From NCBI GenBank assembly GCA_910585075.1, contig CAJUED010000004.1, positions 66,543 to 130,542 of the forward strand: a stretch of DNA of 64,000 nt, written 5' to 3'. Positions 51,596-59,643 of the stretch are shown piece by piece (the stretch's first letter is position 1; each line of letters begins with the position of its first letter). Both the position numbers and the translations under genes were made by a program. The notes under the pieces are model-generated. The model saw only the letters and a program-made list of their open reading frames with translations, had not been told where the DNA came from and ran no database searches. The DNA is from an uncultured Lachnospiraceae bacterium. Its GTDB lineage: Bacteria; Bacillota; Clostridia; Lachnospirales; Lachnospiraceae.

Positions 51596-52777
51596 ATGCG
51601 AATAGATTCCGGCACGATAGGAATGGATTCCACCAGAAAGTACACTTCCGTTTCCGGAAGGGTAACCAGACTTATGATTTCAACCGGCAGACAGAGTCTC
51701 AGGGAAGGGACAGGGGCTTTTTTGGGGAATTCATCAGGTACGGATGTGGAGGAAAATGGGAAGCAGACCAGCGGGAAGGAGAATCCGGAGGATGCCCTTC
51801 AGTCCACGTTTGAAGAAATGAAATCCAAAATGAAACCCATTCGCTCGGAGAATACCCGAGGCTCAGAGATTTCAGAGGCCCGGGAACAGCTGTTGAAAAT
51901 CAGGCAGGAATGTATTAATTTCCTGATGGAGCTTCTCTTTCCCGGAAGGAAAGGAAGCGGAAGCGGCGATTGGGCCAGCGAGATGGTATCATCCTCTGAT
52001 GTGTACACAGGTTCCGGGGGAGGGGCAAAAACCATTTCCATCAGCAATCAGTATTATCATGAGGAGACAGAGGAAACAAGTTTCTCCACCCAGGGAACGG
52101 TAAAGTGTGCGGACGGCAGGGAAATTAAGTTTAATCTGAATCTGGAAATGAGCCGAAGCTTTCAGGAGTATTATGAGGTGGAGTCAAGCATCACCCAGAA
52201 GCCCTTATGCGACCCGCTTGTAATCAATTTAAACGGAAACATAGCGGAGCTGTCCGATCAGACTTTTAAGTTTGACATCGACGGGGACGGACAGGAGGAT
52301 GAAATCAACCGCCTGGCAGCAGGCAGCGGTTTCCTTGCTCTTGACAAAAACGGGGATGGCATTATCAATGACGGCAGCGAGCTTTTCGGTACCAAATCAG
52401 GGAATGGATTTGCGGACCTGGCGGCCTATGATACGGACCATAACGGATTTATCGACGAGGGAGATGCAATCTGGGATAAGCTCAAAATTTGGGTTACGGA
52501 TGAAAACGGCAATCAGGAGCTTTACTCTTTGGCGGAAAAAGGGGTAGGGGTAATCTGTCTTCAAAACGCCTCCACCAATTATGCACTTACGGACGAGAGC
52601 AACCAGATTAAAGGCGTCATCCGCAGTACCGGTGTTTTCCTGTATGAAAACGGCAATGTGGGCACGGTTCAGCATGTGGACATGGCTGTGCATGAAGCGC
52701 AAAAGGCACAGAAAAAGCAGGAAACAATCAGGCAGAAGCAGGGTATGTATGCTCAGTGGCTGTATGCTATGGCATAA
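51596..52777 (+). CDS. Protein with EF-hand-like calcium-binding repeats
   Basis: A 393-residue protein with no signal peptide or membrane helix. The start is the ATG at 51596 behind AAAGAAGGAGGAAGT. Residues 230-315 contain successive Asp-rich loops: FDIDGDGQEDEINRL, LDKNGDGIINDGSELFG and YDTDHNGFIDEGDAIWDKLKIW. These match the calcium-loop module found in many RTX-like and clostridial proteins, in which the GSELFG and KLKIW strings recur. The first 200 residues are polar and variable, and the C-terminus ends in a Gln/Lys-rich helix. How it leaves the cell, if it does, is not evident. Function unknown. Confidence 0.7.
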   Translation: MRIDSGTIGMDSTRKYTSVSGRVTRLMISTGRQSLREGTGAFLGNSSGTDVEENGKQTSGKENPEDALQSTFEEMKSKMKPIRSENTRGSEISEAREQLLKIRQECINFLMELLFPGRKGSGSGDWASEMVSSSDVYTGSGGGAKTISISNQYYHEETEETSFSTQGTVKCADGREIKFNLNLEMSRSFQEYYEVESSITQKPLCDPLVINLNGNIAELSDQTFKFDIDGDGQEDEINRLAAGSGFLALDKNGDGIINDGSELFGTKSGNGFADLAAYDTDHNGFIDEGDAIWDKLKIWVTDENGNQELYSLAEKGVGVICLQNASTNYALTDESNQIKGVIRSTGVFLYENGNVGTVQHVDMAVHEAQKAQKKQETIRQKQGMYAQWLYAMA

Positions 52778-52915
52778 CGCGGCGTAAGGGGTGAGATTTA
52801 TGTCCGCGCCTCTGCCACAAACTCATTGTGCGTAAAACAACGCATAAATGAGGAAAAATACGAATAATGGTATGAAAAAGGGACTTACCGGCATAGAATA
52901 AGCCGGAGGTGTCCT

Positions 52916-53944
52916 ATGAAAAAACTTAGAGTCTTTCAAACTGTCAAAATCAAACGCCGCCACGCTTCGCGAGCCGGCTTATTGATAAAAAGAACTGTAC
53001 CTGGATTTTCTTTTGGGAATCTGGGTACGTTTTTTTTGTTTCTCATATTAACACCCTATCTTATTACCTTTTTCTTTGGAAACCTTCGGGAGGGCACAGG
53101 AGAAAAGGTATCTTTTGCAAAGGAGGAGACAGGTTCCGTTTTCGTCAACAATGAAACCTCCTTTGGCCGGGAGAAAATTCCACTGGAAGACTATGTGGCG
53201 GATAAACTTGCAAGAAGCATGGACAGTGACTTTGAGATGGAAGCCTTAAAGGCTCAGGCGGTTTTGATTCGCTCCAATCTGCTGGCGGAGAGGGAGGAGG
53301 AAAATGGGAGAGAAATTTCGGTGGCAGATTCAGAGTACGGAAAAAACGCTATTACGGAAAAAATATTGGAGGCGACAGTACAGACAAAAGGAGTGTATCT
53401 TACTTTTGCGGGCAGGATTGTAGAGGGAGCTTATTTTGCCATCAGCAATGGAAGGACCAGAAACGGGAAAGAAGCGTTGTCGGATGAATATTCATACCTG
53501 CAAAGCGTGTCCTGTGAAAGGGATTTTCTTGCGGATGATTTCGGCAGCTCTTTTATTTTTTCGGAAAAAGAGTTTGAAATAAATTGGGAGAGTATGTTTT
53601 TTGAACAGCTGACAGAGGATGAAATTTTAGACAGAGGGCAGATTGCAGCGGAAAAGGAGATGGAAAAGTATACCCTTTACCGGGACAGTGCAGATTATGT
53701 CTTGTATATAGAGGAGAGCGGAGCATATGCGGGCGGGGAAGAATTTCGGAAGGCATTCGGCCTTCCGTCCGCCGATTTTCATCTGGAAAAAGAGGACGGG
53801 GAGGTGATAATTTCCGTAAAAGGAGCAGGCCACGGCTTTGGCATGAGCCAGTTTGGCGCTAACGAGATGGCAAAAGAGGGAAATGATTACGTCCGCATTT
53901 TGGATTATTTTTTTCAGGATGCAACAATTACAAAATTTGAATAA
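52916..53944 (+). CDS. spoIID: SpoIID-domain protein, catalytic Glu apparently replaced
   Basis: A 342-residue protein: a basic N-terminus, one membrane helix (about 37-54), then a SpoIID domain. The core is PLEDYVADKLARSMDSDFEM, followed by EALKAQAVLIRSN and, at the C-terminus, VKGAGHGFGMSQFGANEMA. SpoIID is the lytic transglycosylase of the DMP engulfment machine in sporulation. In active SpoIID the helix reads AAEMP and its Glu is catalytic; here that position is Ser101 (RSMDS). The gene lies directly upstream of spoIIQ, as in other clostridia. The start at 52916 follows GCCGGAGGTGTCCT. Confidence 0.85.
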   Translation: MKKLRVFQTVKIKRRHASRAGLLIKRTVPGFSFGNLGTFFLFLILTPYLITFFFGNLREGTGEKVSFAKEETGSVFVNNETSFGREKIPLEDYVADKLARSMDSDFEMEALKAQAVLIRSNLLAEREEENGREISVADSEYGKNAITEKILEATVQTKGVYLTFAGRIVEGAYFAISNGRTRNGKEALSDEYSYLQSVSCERDFLADDFGSSFIFSEKEFEINWESMFFEQLTEDEILDRGQIAAEKEMEKYTLYRDSADYVLYIEESGAYAGGEEFRKAFGLPSADFHLEKEDGEVIISVKGAGHGFGMSQFGANEMAKEGNDYVRILDYFFQDATITKFE

Positions 53945-54053
53945 TTAAGGAAAAAGGGGCAAAACTATCCATAAGAGTAACAGCTCATAAAATGTTTTGG
54001 AATGAAGAAAAGTGCAGAAAAATGAAAAATATTTTCAAATTCTTCGCTCCACG

Positions 54054-54119
54054 GGTTTTGTGTCCGCGCTGCAACCACAAGCCTGGAAAACTGCAAAGGC
54101 AGTGCAAAAGCAGCGCAGA
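54054..54119 (+). promoter_or_regulatory. Pseudoknot-type 5'-leader element, copy C (spoIIQ)
   Basis: GGTTTTGTG (54054-54062) pairs imperfectly with CACAAGCCT (54076-54084). The loop TCCGCGCTGC (54063-54072) pairs with GCAGCGCAGA (54110-54119), nine of ten. An inner hairpin ACTGC-AAAG-GCAGT (54090-54103) replaces AAGCA/TGCTT of copy A: different bases, same pairing. The 3' arm ends 3 bases before TGAGGAGA. Confidence 0.65.
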
Positions 54120-54132
54120 AATGAGGAGAAAG

Positions 54133-55047
54133 ATGAGAAGAAATAGAAGAAGAGGACTTGGCAGAGAGAGATTTCTTATGATTGCCTCAGCGGTACTTGT
54201 TTTGGGCTCCCTTACCGCCACGGGCTTATGGCTTGGCCGGGATAAAGCCGGTCAGGATGAAGGTTATGTGGTAGATTTAAGCGCCATTGAAAATAGCGAG
54301 GCAGCAGGAAAAGCGGGAGAAGAAACCGGACAGACAAAAGAAGTAGCCCAGGAGGCCGTTACGACGGATGACCTTGACTATGACCCCTATTTCCAGGAGA
54401 CAAACTCCCAGAAGGTGGAAAATCCTGACCAGTCGGAGAGCGGCAGTATGTCCGACGGGGCGGACGAGCAGAGAGAAGAACAAAAAAGCGCAAAGGAAGA
54501 TAAAAAGCAGAAGGAGCAGGATACACCGAGTCCGGAGGAAAATGACGGAGCGGCAAAGGAAACGGCGGCGGATCAGATAGTGGAGGAAGAAAATACAACC
54601 GCTTTGTCTACCGCTATGCAGCCGGCCCTTACCTTCAGCGATTCCGATACACTGGTGTGGCCTATTGTGGGAAATATACTGGTAAATTACAGTATGGACA
54701 AGACCGTTTATTTCCCCACCCTTGCCCAGTATAAATATAATCCGGCTATTATTATTCAGGCAAATGAAGGAGATTTGATAACAGCCGCATCGGCAGGCAA
54801 GGTTATTTCCGTATTTAATGACCCGCAGATTGGAAACGGCATCACCATGGAACTGGGGGGAGGCTATGAGGCTACTTACGGACAGCTCGCCAATGTCCTT
54901 GTATCAGAGGGTAGTTATGTGGCGGCGGGAGACGTGATTGCCCAGGTGGCGGCGCCCACCAAGTATTACAGCGTGGAGGGGACAAATGTCTACTTTAAAC
55001 TGACAAAGGACGGCAATCCTGTGAATCCATTGACAAAATTAAATTAG
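54133..55047 (+). CDS. spoIIQ: SpoIIQ-like degenerate M23 (LytM) protein
   Basis: A 304-residue protein. The start is the ATG at 54133 behind AATGAGGAGAAAG; the longer frame from 53992 covers the leader element. A basic N-terminus and membrane helix (about 15-34) are followed by a long acidic Glu/Lys/Gln linker and a C-terminal LytM domain (about 180-304). The zinc ligands of active M23 peptidases are gone: the YxHL motif reads YGQL and HLHF reads VYFKL. Bacillus SpoIIQ is likewise inactive and acts as the forespore half of the SpoIIQ-SpoIIIAH channel. Its position after spoIID supports the call. Confidence 0.88.
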   Translation: MRRNRRRGLGRERFLMIASAVLVLGSLTATGLWLGRDKAGQDEGYVVDLSAIENSEAAGKAGEETGQTKEVAQEAVTTDDLDYDPYFQETNSQKVENPDQSESGSMSDGADEQREEQKSAKEDKKQKEQDTPSPEENDGAAKETAADQIVEEENTTALSTAMQPALTFSDSDTLVWPIVGNILVNYSMDKTVYFPTLAQYKYNPAIIIQANEGDLITAASAGKVISVFNDPQIGNGITMELGGGYEATYGQLANVLVSEGSYVAAGDVIAQVAAPTKYYSVEGTNVYFKLTKDGNPVNPLTKLN

Positions 55048-55148
55048 GTATATCATTTTATAAATTGTCGGCGGAATTGTGTGAGAAAACAGTGATTCAA
55101 AGGGGCTGACCGAAAAGGATATACTAATCGGTATACAGGGAGTGGAAA

Positions 55149-56363
55149 ATGATTTATATTATTGGCGGTAAAATTATAACAATGACAGGAAAGGTTTGGG
55201 AAAAAGGCTTCCTGTCCATTGAAAACGGAAAAATAAAGGAAGTGGGGCCCATGACAGAGGGCGCCCCATTTCCCCTGCCGGAAGGGAAGGATACCCAGGT
55301 GATTAACGCGCTGGGGTGCGTGGTAATGCCGGGGCTCATAGAGGCCCACTGCCACATGGGCATTACGGAGGAGAAAAAAGGAATGGAGGGGGACGACTGC
55401 AATGAAACGGTGGATCCCATCACCCCTTACCTTCGCTCCATAGACGCAATCAATCCCATGGATGCGGCCTTTGACGATGCGCTGCGGGCAGGGATTACTT
55501 CCGCCATGATCGGGCCGGGGAGTTCTAACGTGGTGGGCGGAACCTTTTCCTTTGTGAAAACCCATGGGAGAAGCATTGATAAAATGCTGGTGCGTTCACC
55601 TGCGGCCATGAAAATTGCTTTCGGGGAGAATCCCAAGGTGAACTATTCGGGACAGGGAAAATCACCGGCTACCAGAATGGCTATTGCGGCAATGCTCCGG
55701 GAGGAGCTCTTTAAGGCCCGGCGTTATTATGAGAAGAAGCAGGCGGGAATGAACCGGGAGGACGAGGACTTTCGGTATGAATGCTGGCTCCCGGTATTTG
55801 AGGGGGAAATTCCCATGAAGGCTCACGTGCACCGGGCCGATGATATTCAGACAGCCATCCGCATTGCGGAAGAATTTCATTTGGATATTACCCTGGATCA
55901 TTGCAGCGAGGGACATTTGATTGCAGAGCAGATTAAGGAAGCCGGTTTCCCGGCGATTGTGGGGCCTGACCTGGCCAGCAGAAATAAGATAGAGGTTCAG
56001 AACATGGCATTTAAGACGGTGGGAATATTGAACCGGGCCGGTGTAAAGACAGCTATTACCACAGACCATCCGGTGTCCTTGATTCAATCCCTGCCCATCT
56101 GCGCCGGACTGGCAGTGAAAGCCGGGCTGGACGAGGAGGAGGCACTCAAGGCCATTACGCTGTATCCGGCAGAAATATGCCGGGTGGCCGACAGGGTAGG
56201 TTCATTGGAGGCCGGTAAAGATGCGGATATTGCGATTTTTGACGACCTTCCAATCCGGGTGCCCTCAAGGACTATGTGCACAATGATAGAGGGAAAGGTG
56301 GTTTATGCGGACGAGGGCTTTTCCCTGCCGCACCTGCCTGATGAGAGTTATGAGGATTCGTAA
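55149..56363 (+). CDS. Metal-dependent amidohydrolase
   Basis: A 404-residue TIM-barrel amidohydrolase of the imidazolonepropionase-like group. The first metal site is PGLIEAHCHMG (about residues 60-70). Further ligands are in KAHVHRADD, TLDHCSEG and ITTDHP. The C-terminal EAGKDADIAIFDDLPI is the family's closing beta segment. The start is the ATG at 55149 after GGGAGTGGAAA. It hydrolyses a cyclic amide or imide; the substrate is unknown. It is a single gene whose stop codon lies inside the 80-bp double-hairpin element. Confidence 0.88.
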   Translation: MIYIIGGKIITMTGKVWEKGFLSIENGKIKEVGPMTEGAPFPLPEGKDTQVINALGCVVMPGLIEAHCHMGITEEKKGMEGDDCNETVDPITPYLRSIDAINPMDAAFDDALRAGITSAMIGPGSSNVVGGTFSFVKTHGRSIDKMLVRSPAAMKIAFGENPKVNYSGQGKSPATRMAIAAMLREELFKARRYYEKKQAGMNREDEDFRYECWLPVFEGEIPMKAHVHRADDIQTAIRIAEEFHLDITLDHCSEGHLIAEQIKEAGFPAIVGPDLASRNKIEVQNMAFKTVGILNRAGVKTAITTDHPVSLIQSLPICAGLAVKAGLDEEEALKAITLYPAEICRVADRVGSLEAGKDADIAIFDDLPIRVPSRTMCTMIEGKVVYADEGFSLPHLPDESYEDS

Positions 56364-56441
56364 CTATTCAGCCTTCGGCTTCATAGTTACGAAATCCGGC
56401 TCATTTAAAGTTTGCCTTTGGCAAAGGAGCCGGATTTTTTT
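56360..56441 (+). repeat. 80-bp double-hairpin element, copy 2 (terminator of the amidohydrolase)
   Basis: Near identical to 25339-25418: GTAACTATTCAGCC-TTC-GGC... then AAATCCGGCTC...TTTGCC-TTT-GGCAAA...GAGCCGGATTTTTTT. The two substitutions fall in hairpin loops and leave the stems intact. The first bases of the element supply the TAA stop of the preceding gene. Confidence 0.85.
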
Positions 56442-56629
56442 GCCGCCACGTTTTCTTACGGACTTTGCAGCAAGTGCAAAGTCCTGGGCTGAACTGCTAC
56501 GGGGATTCGAACTTAAGTGAACGGTTATGCTTTACCTGTCTGAGAAAAGAATGTATAATAAGTGAGAAAAACCATGAGCCCTGCCTTACGGTCAGGGTTC
56601 ATGTGGCGTAATGACAAGGAGGTGCAGTA

Positions 56630-58180
56630 GTGCACAGGATAAAGAAAATGGCAGTTATTTTGCTTGCCTTTTTTCTGACAGGCTGTGCCGGCGTACGGGA
56701 AGAAGAAATACCGGATTTGGAGGATACGGTTATCAGTATGGAGGAGGAACCGGAGATTTCTTACGAAGTGCCGGTGAGCTCTGCCAATATCATGATTAAT
56801 CAGCTGGGTTACATAAGGGAAGGAACCAAAATAGCTGTTTTTTGCGGCAAGGAAATGCCGGAGGAATTTCAGGTGATTCGAAAGGACACCGGTGAGGTGG
56901 CCTTTACAGGTTATCTGCAAAATAAGGTGTATGATGAGGAATTACAGGAATATAATAGCTATGGGGATTTTTCCGCTCTCTGTGAGACCGGCGTTTATTA
57001 TATAGAGGCTCCTTTGCTTGGCAGATCCTATTCCTTTGCGATTGAGGATGAACTTTACGAGAGTATTTTCAAGGAATCCTGCAAGCAGTATTATTACAGC
57101 CGGTGCGGTATGACGCTGACCCGGCAGTATGCGAATGAGGTGGCCCATAATGCCTGCCATACGGGTAAGGCAGTGCTTGAGCAGGAGCCTTCGATCAGTC
57201 TGGATGTGAGCGGGGGATGGCATCAGGATGAGAAGGGCTCTAAGGACGTGGCCACGGCGGCAAAGAGCATTGGCATTATGCTGCTTTCCTATGAATTGTA
57301 TGGAAACGCCTTTACGGATGAGATGGGAATACCGGAGAGCGGGAATGAGGTGCCGGACCTTTTGGATGAAGTCAGATACGAAGTGGAATGGATGCTTAAG
57401 ATGCAGGATAAGGAGACCGGGGCAGTCTATTCCGGTGTGAAGTTTTATGGGCAGAAGGATGGAGAGAGCGCCCGGGTGGGGGCTGCGGACGGAGTGTCCT
57501 CTATGGCCTTTGCCATGTCCGTTGCAAAGTTTGCCTATCTTTATCAAGATTATGACGGGGAATTTGCAGGGGAATGTTTAAAGGCGGCGGAGCATGCATG
57601 GGAATATGGAGAGGTAAATCTTCAGGAGGAGCAGGACGAGGACGGAGAAAAATGGAGATTTGCCGCCGCGGCCGAGCTTTACAGAGCCTTTGGCAAAAAG
57701 AAAATTCACAGGTATGTGACCGGCTGGCTTTCTGACGGGACCTACAAAGAAAATATGGATGATGTTGTTTTTTTGGGCTGTGTCACATATATTTGCACAA
57801 AGCAGCCTGTGAGGCTTGAGCTGTGCGAGGATATCACCAGGGCCCTTATGGGGCAGGCGGAAAGGATTTATGCGGAATCAGGAGGCTCCTTTTTTCTTAC
57901 CGGAGGGAACAGGGAGCAGAGCAATATTAAGGAACTGCTCCGCGATATGATGTACCTGGCAACGGTGGACCATATGATTACAAACCATGAATATGACAGT
58001 GTGATAGAAAACCATCTCCATTATTTCCTGGGGAGAAATGAGAAAGGTATCAGTTACATTGATAACGTGGGAGAAAAAAATTATAACATGACGGGCGAGA
58101 GAACAGGTATCATGAAACAGTTTGAGGCAAACAGCAAGCTGGTATTTATGCTCAGTGAAATTGTGGAACACTATCGGTAA
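56630..58180 (+). CDS. GH9-like lipoprotein, catalytic motif apparently lost
   Basis: A 516-residue lipoprotein (lipobox LTGC, Cys19). The start is a GTG behind ACAAGGAGGTGCAGTA. An N-terminal Ig-like cellulase domain (IMINQLGYIREGTKIAVF...) is followed by an alpha/alpha-barrel of the glycoside hydrolase family 9 type (SGGW at 194-197, EVPDLLDEVRYEVEWMLKMQ, VHYFLGRN-like LHYFLGRNEKGISYI near the end). In active GH9 enzymes SGGW is followed by YDAGDYGKY with the catalytic Asp pair. Here it reads HQDEKGSKD. The C-terminal NPHHR motif is also absent. It may therefore bind rather than cleave glucans. Confidence 0.82.
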   Translation: MHRIKKMAVILLAFFLTGCAGVREEEIPDLEDTVISMEEEPEISYEVPVSSANIMINQLGYIREGTKIAVFCGKEMPEEFQVIRKDTGEVAFTGYLQNKVYDEELQEYNSYGDFSALCETGVYYIEAPLLGRSYSFAIEDELYESIFKESCKQYYYSRCGMTLTRQYANEVAHNACHTGKAVLEQEPSISLDVSGGWHQDEKGSKDVATAAKSIGIMLLSYELYGNAFTDEMGIPESGNEVPDLLDEVRYEVEWMLKMQDKETGAVYSGVKFYGQKDGESARVGAADGVSSMAFAMSVAKFAYLYQDYDGEFAGECLKAAEHAWEYGEVNLQEEQDEDGEKWRFAAAAELYRAFGKKKIHRYVTGWLSDGTYKENMDDVVFLGCVTYICTKQPVRLELCEDITRALMGQAERIYAESGGSFFLTGGNREQSNIKELLRDMMYLATVDHMITNHEYDSVIENHLHYFLGRNEKGISYIDNVGEKNYNMTGERTGIMKQFEANSKLVFMLSEIVEHYR

Positions 58181-58215
58181 CAGCTCAGATAGGTCAGCTT
58201 GTCCGAACTGTTACC
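58176..58215 (+). other. Hairpin overlapping the end of the GH9-like gene
   Basis: GGTAACAG (58176-58183) is perfectly complementary to CTGTTACC (58208-58215); the loop is 24 bases. It includes the stop codon. No T-tract follows, so it may protect the 3' end rather than terminate. Confidence 0.45.
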
Positions 58216-58386
58216 ACTACCGATGCTGGGCTTTGAAGGGAAATGATTTGGAAACAGCATTTTTTGCAAGGTTCGACGCACCATCTTCTCTTTCGGAGCG
58301 GAAGATATCGTTGTAAGGTAAGCGTGGGGAAAGCATTGGAATGTTTCTCAATTTAAAGTAAGTATGGAAATAAAGGAAAACACTAC

Positions 58387-58441
58387 AAGTTTGTGTCTGC
58401 GCTGTGCTCACAAACTTGAAATGTGTAAAGAGCAGCGCAGA
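58387..58441 (+). promoter_or_regulatory. Pseudoknot-type 5'-leader element, copy D (ddl)
   Basis: AAGTTTGTG (58387-58395) pairs with CACAAACTT (58409-58417). The loop TCTGCGCTGT (58396-58405) pairs with GCAGCGCAGA (58432-58441) by nine Watson-Crick pairs and one G-U. The middle hairpin of copies A and C is missing (14 bases only). The Shine-Dalgarno region ATGGGG follows directly. Confidence 0.7.
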
Positions 58442-58455
58442 AATGGGGTAAAATT

Positions 58456-59520
58456 ATGAAAATAGTTGTATTGGCCGGTGGAATCAGCACGGAGCGGGAT
58501 GTATCTTTAAGTTCCGGGGCCATGATTTACCGGGCGCTTAAAAACAGGGGCCATAAAGCCATTCTTCTGGATGTATATCTGGGATATGAACCGGAAGAAG
58601 GAACCGGGGAAAGAATGGATGACATTTTTGAGACGGAGCGGGACTGGGCCGGAGCCATTAGCGGAGTTACGGAAAAGAATCCGGATATCGAGCAGATAAA
58701 AGCCATGCGCCCTGACGGGGATAAAAATTTTTTTGGCCCTAATGTGATGGAACTTTGTCAGGCGGCGGACGCGGTATTTTTGGCCCTTCACGGTGAAAGC
58801 GGTGAAAACGGAAAAATACAGGCATGCTTTGACCTTATGGGGGTCACCTACACGGGGACGGATTATGTGAGTTCGGCGCTGGCCATGGATAAGGGGATTT
58901 CCAAGGAACTGTTTGTCTGTCATGGAATTCCAACCCCGGCGTACATACGGTTTCAAAAAGGTCAGGAACAAAAGGGGAGCGTTGCCTTCCCCTGTATTGT
59001 GAAGGCCTGCTGCGGCGGTTCCAGCGTGGGAGTGAGTATCGCGAAGACAGAGGAAGAATACGAAAATGCTCTTGCGGAAGCATTCCGGTATGACGATGAG
59101 GTGATCGTGGAACAGTATATTGACGGACGGGAGTTTTCCGTGGGTGTGATGGAGGGAAAGGCTCTGCCGGTGATAGAGATAGCGCCTCTTGAAGGTTTTT
59201 ATGATTATAAAAATAAATATCAGCCCGGGGCTACGGTGGAAACCTGTCCGGCGGACATTCCCGCTGAAAAAACCGAGGAACTCCAGAGATATGCTGAGGA
59301 AGCATTCACGGCGCTGCGCCTTAAAAATTACGCCAGAATGGATTTTATGATGAGCAGGGATGGGGAGATATTCTGTCTGGAGGCAAATACACTTCCGGGA
59401 ATGACGCCCACCTCTTTACTGCCCCAGGAGGCGGCGGCTCTGGGGATGAACTTTGAGGAGCTCTGCCAGCGGATACTGCAGGCGGCCGTATGCAGCAAAG
59501 AAACCGCATGCAAAAAATAA
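58456..59520 (+). CDS. ddl: D-alanine--D-alanine ligase
   Basis: A 354-residue ATP-grasp ligase that makes D-Ala-D-Ala for peptidoglycan. Seen in order: VVLAGGISTERDVSLSSG, FLALHGESGENGKIQACFDLMG without its end, TGTDYVSSALAMDKGISKEL, the ATP-binding PCIVKACCGGSSVGVS, EQYIDGREFSVGV, and LEANTLPGMTPTSLLPQEA. The C-terminal motif predicts normal D-Ala (not D-Lac) ligation, but this needs the specificity residues to be modelled. The start at 58456 follows AAATGGGGTAAAATT. The murF gene follows after 124 bp, so consecutive steps of the same pathway are encoded together. Confidence 0.95.
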   Translation: MKIVVLAGGISTERDVSLSSGAMIYRALKNRGHKAILLDVYLGYEPEEGTGERMDDIFETERDWAGAISGVTEKNPDIEQIKAMRPDGDKNFFGPNVMELCQAADAVFLALHGESGENGKIQACFDLMGVTYTGTDYVSSALAMDKGISKELFVCHGIPTPAYIRFQKGQEQKGSVAFPCIVKACCGGSSVGVSIAKTEEEYENALAEAFRYDDEVIVEQYIDGREFSVGVMEGKALPVIEIAPLEGFYDYKNKYQPGATVETCPADIPAEKTEELQRYAEEAFTALRLKNYARMDFMMSRDGEIFCLEANTLPGMTPTSLLPQEAAALGMNFEELCQRILQAAVCSKETACKK

Positions 59521-59643
59521 TTTTTTGATGTAAAATGATGCCGGTGATAGGACGGAAATCATTTTTGCCGGACAAAGGAATGACACGTATGTAAAGACGT
59601 GGCGTAAAACTTCGGAGTGCCGGCAATATTGGAGGGTAAGCAC

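Noticed and set aside
52872..52901. Nine-codon upstream ORF (starting MKKGLTGIE) before spoIID
   Set aside because: It lies in a degraded leader copy with an in-frame stop and no good ribosome spacing; a leader peptide is possible but unsupported.
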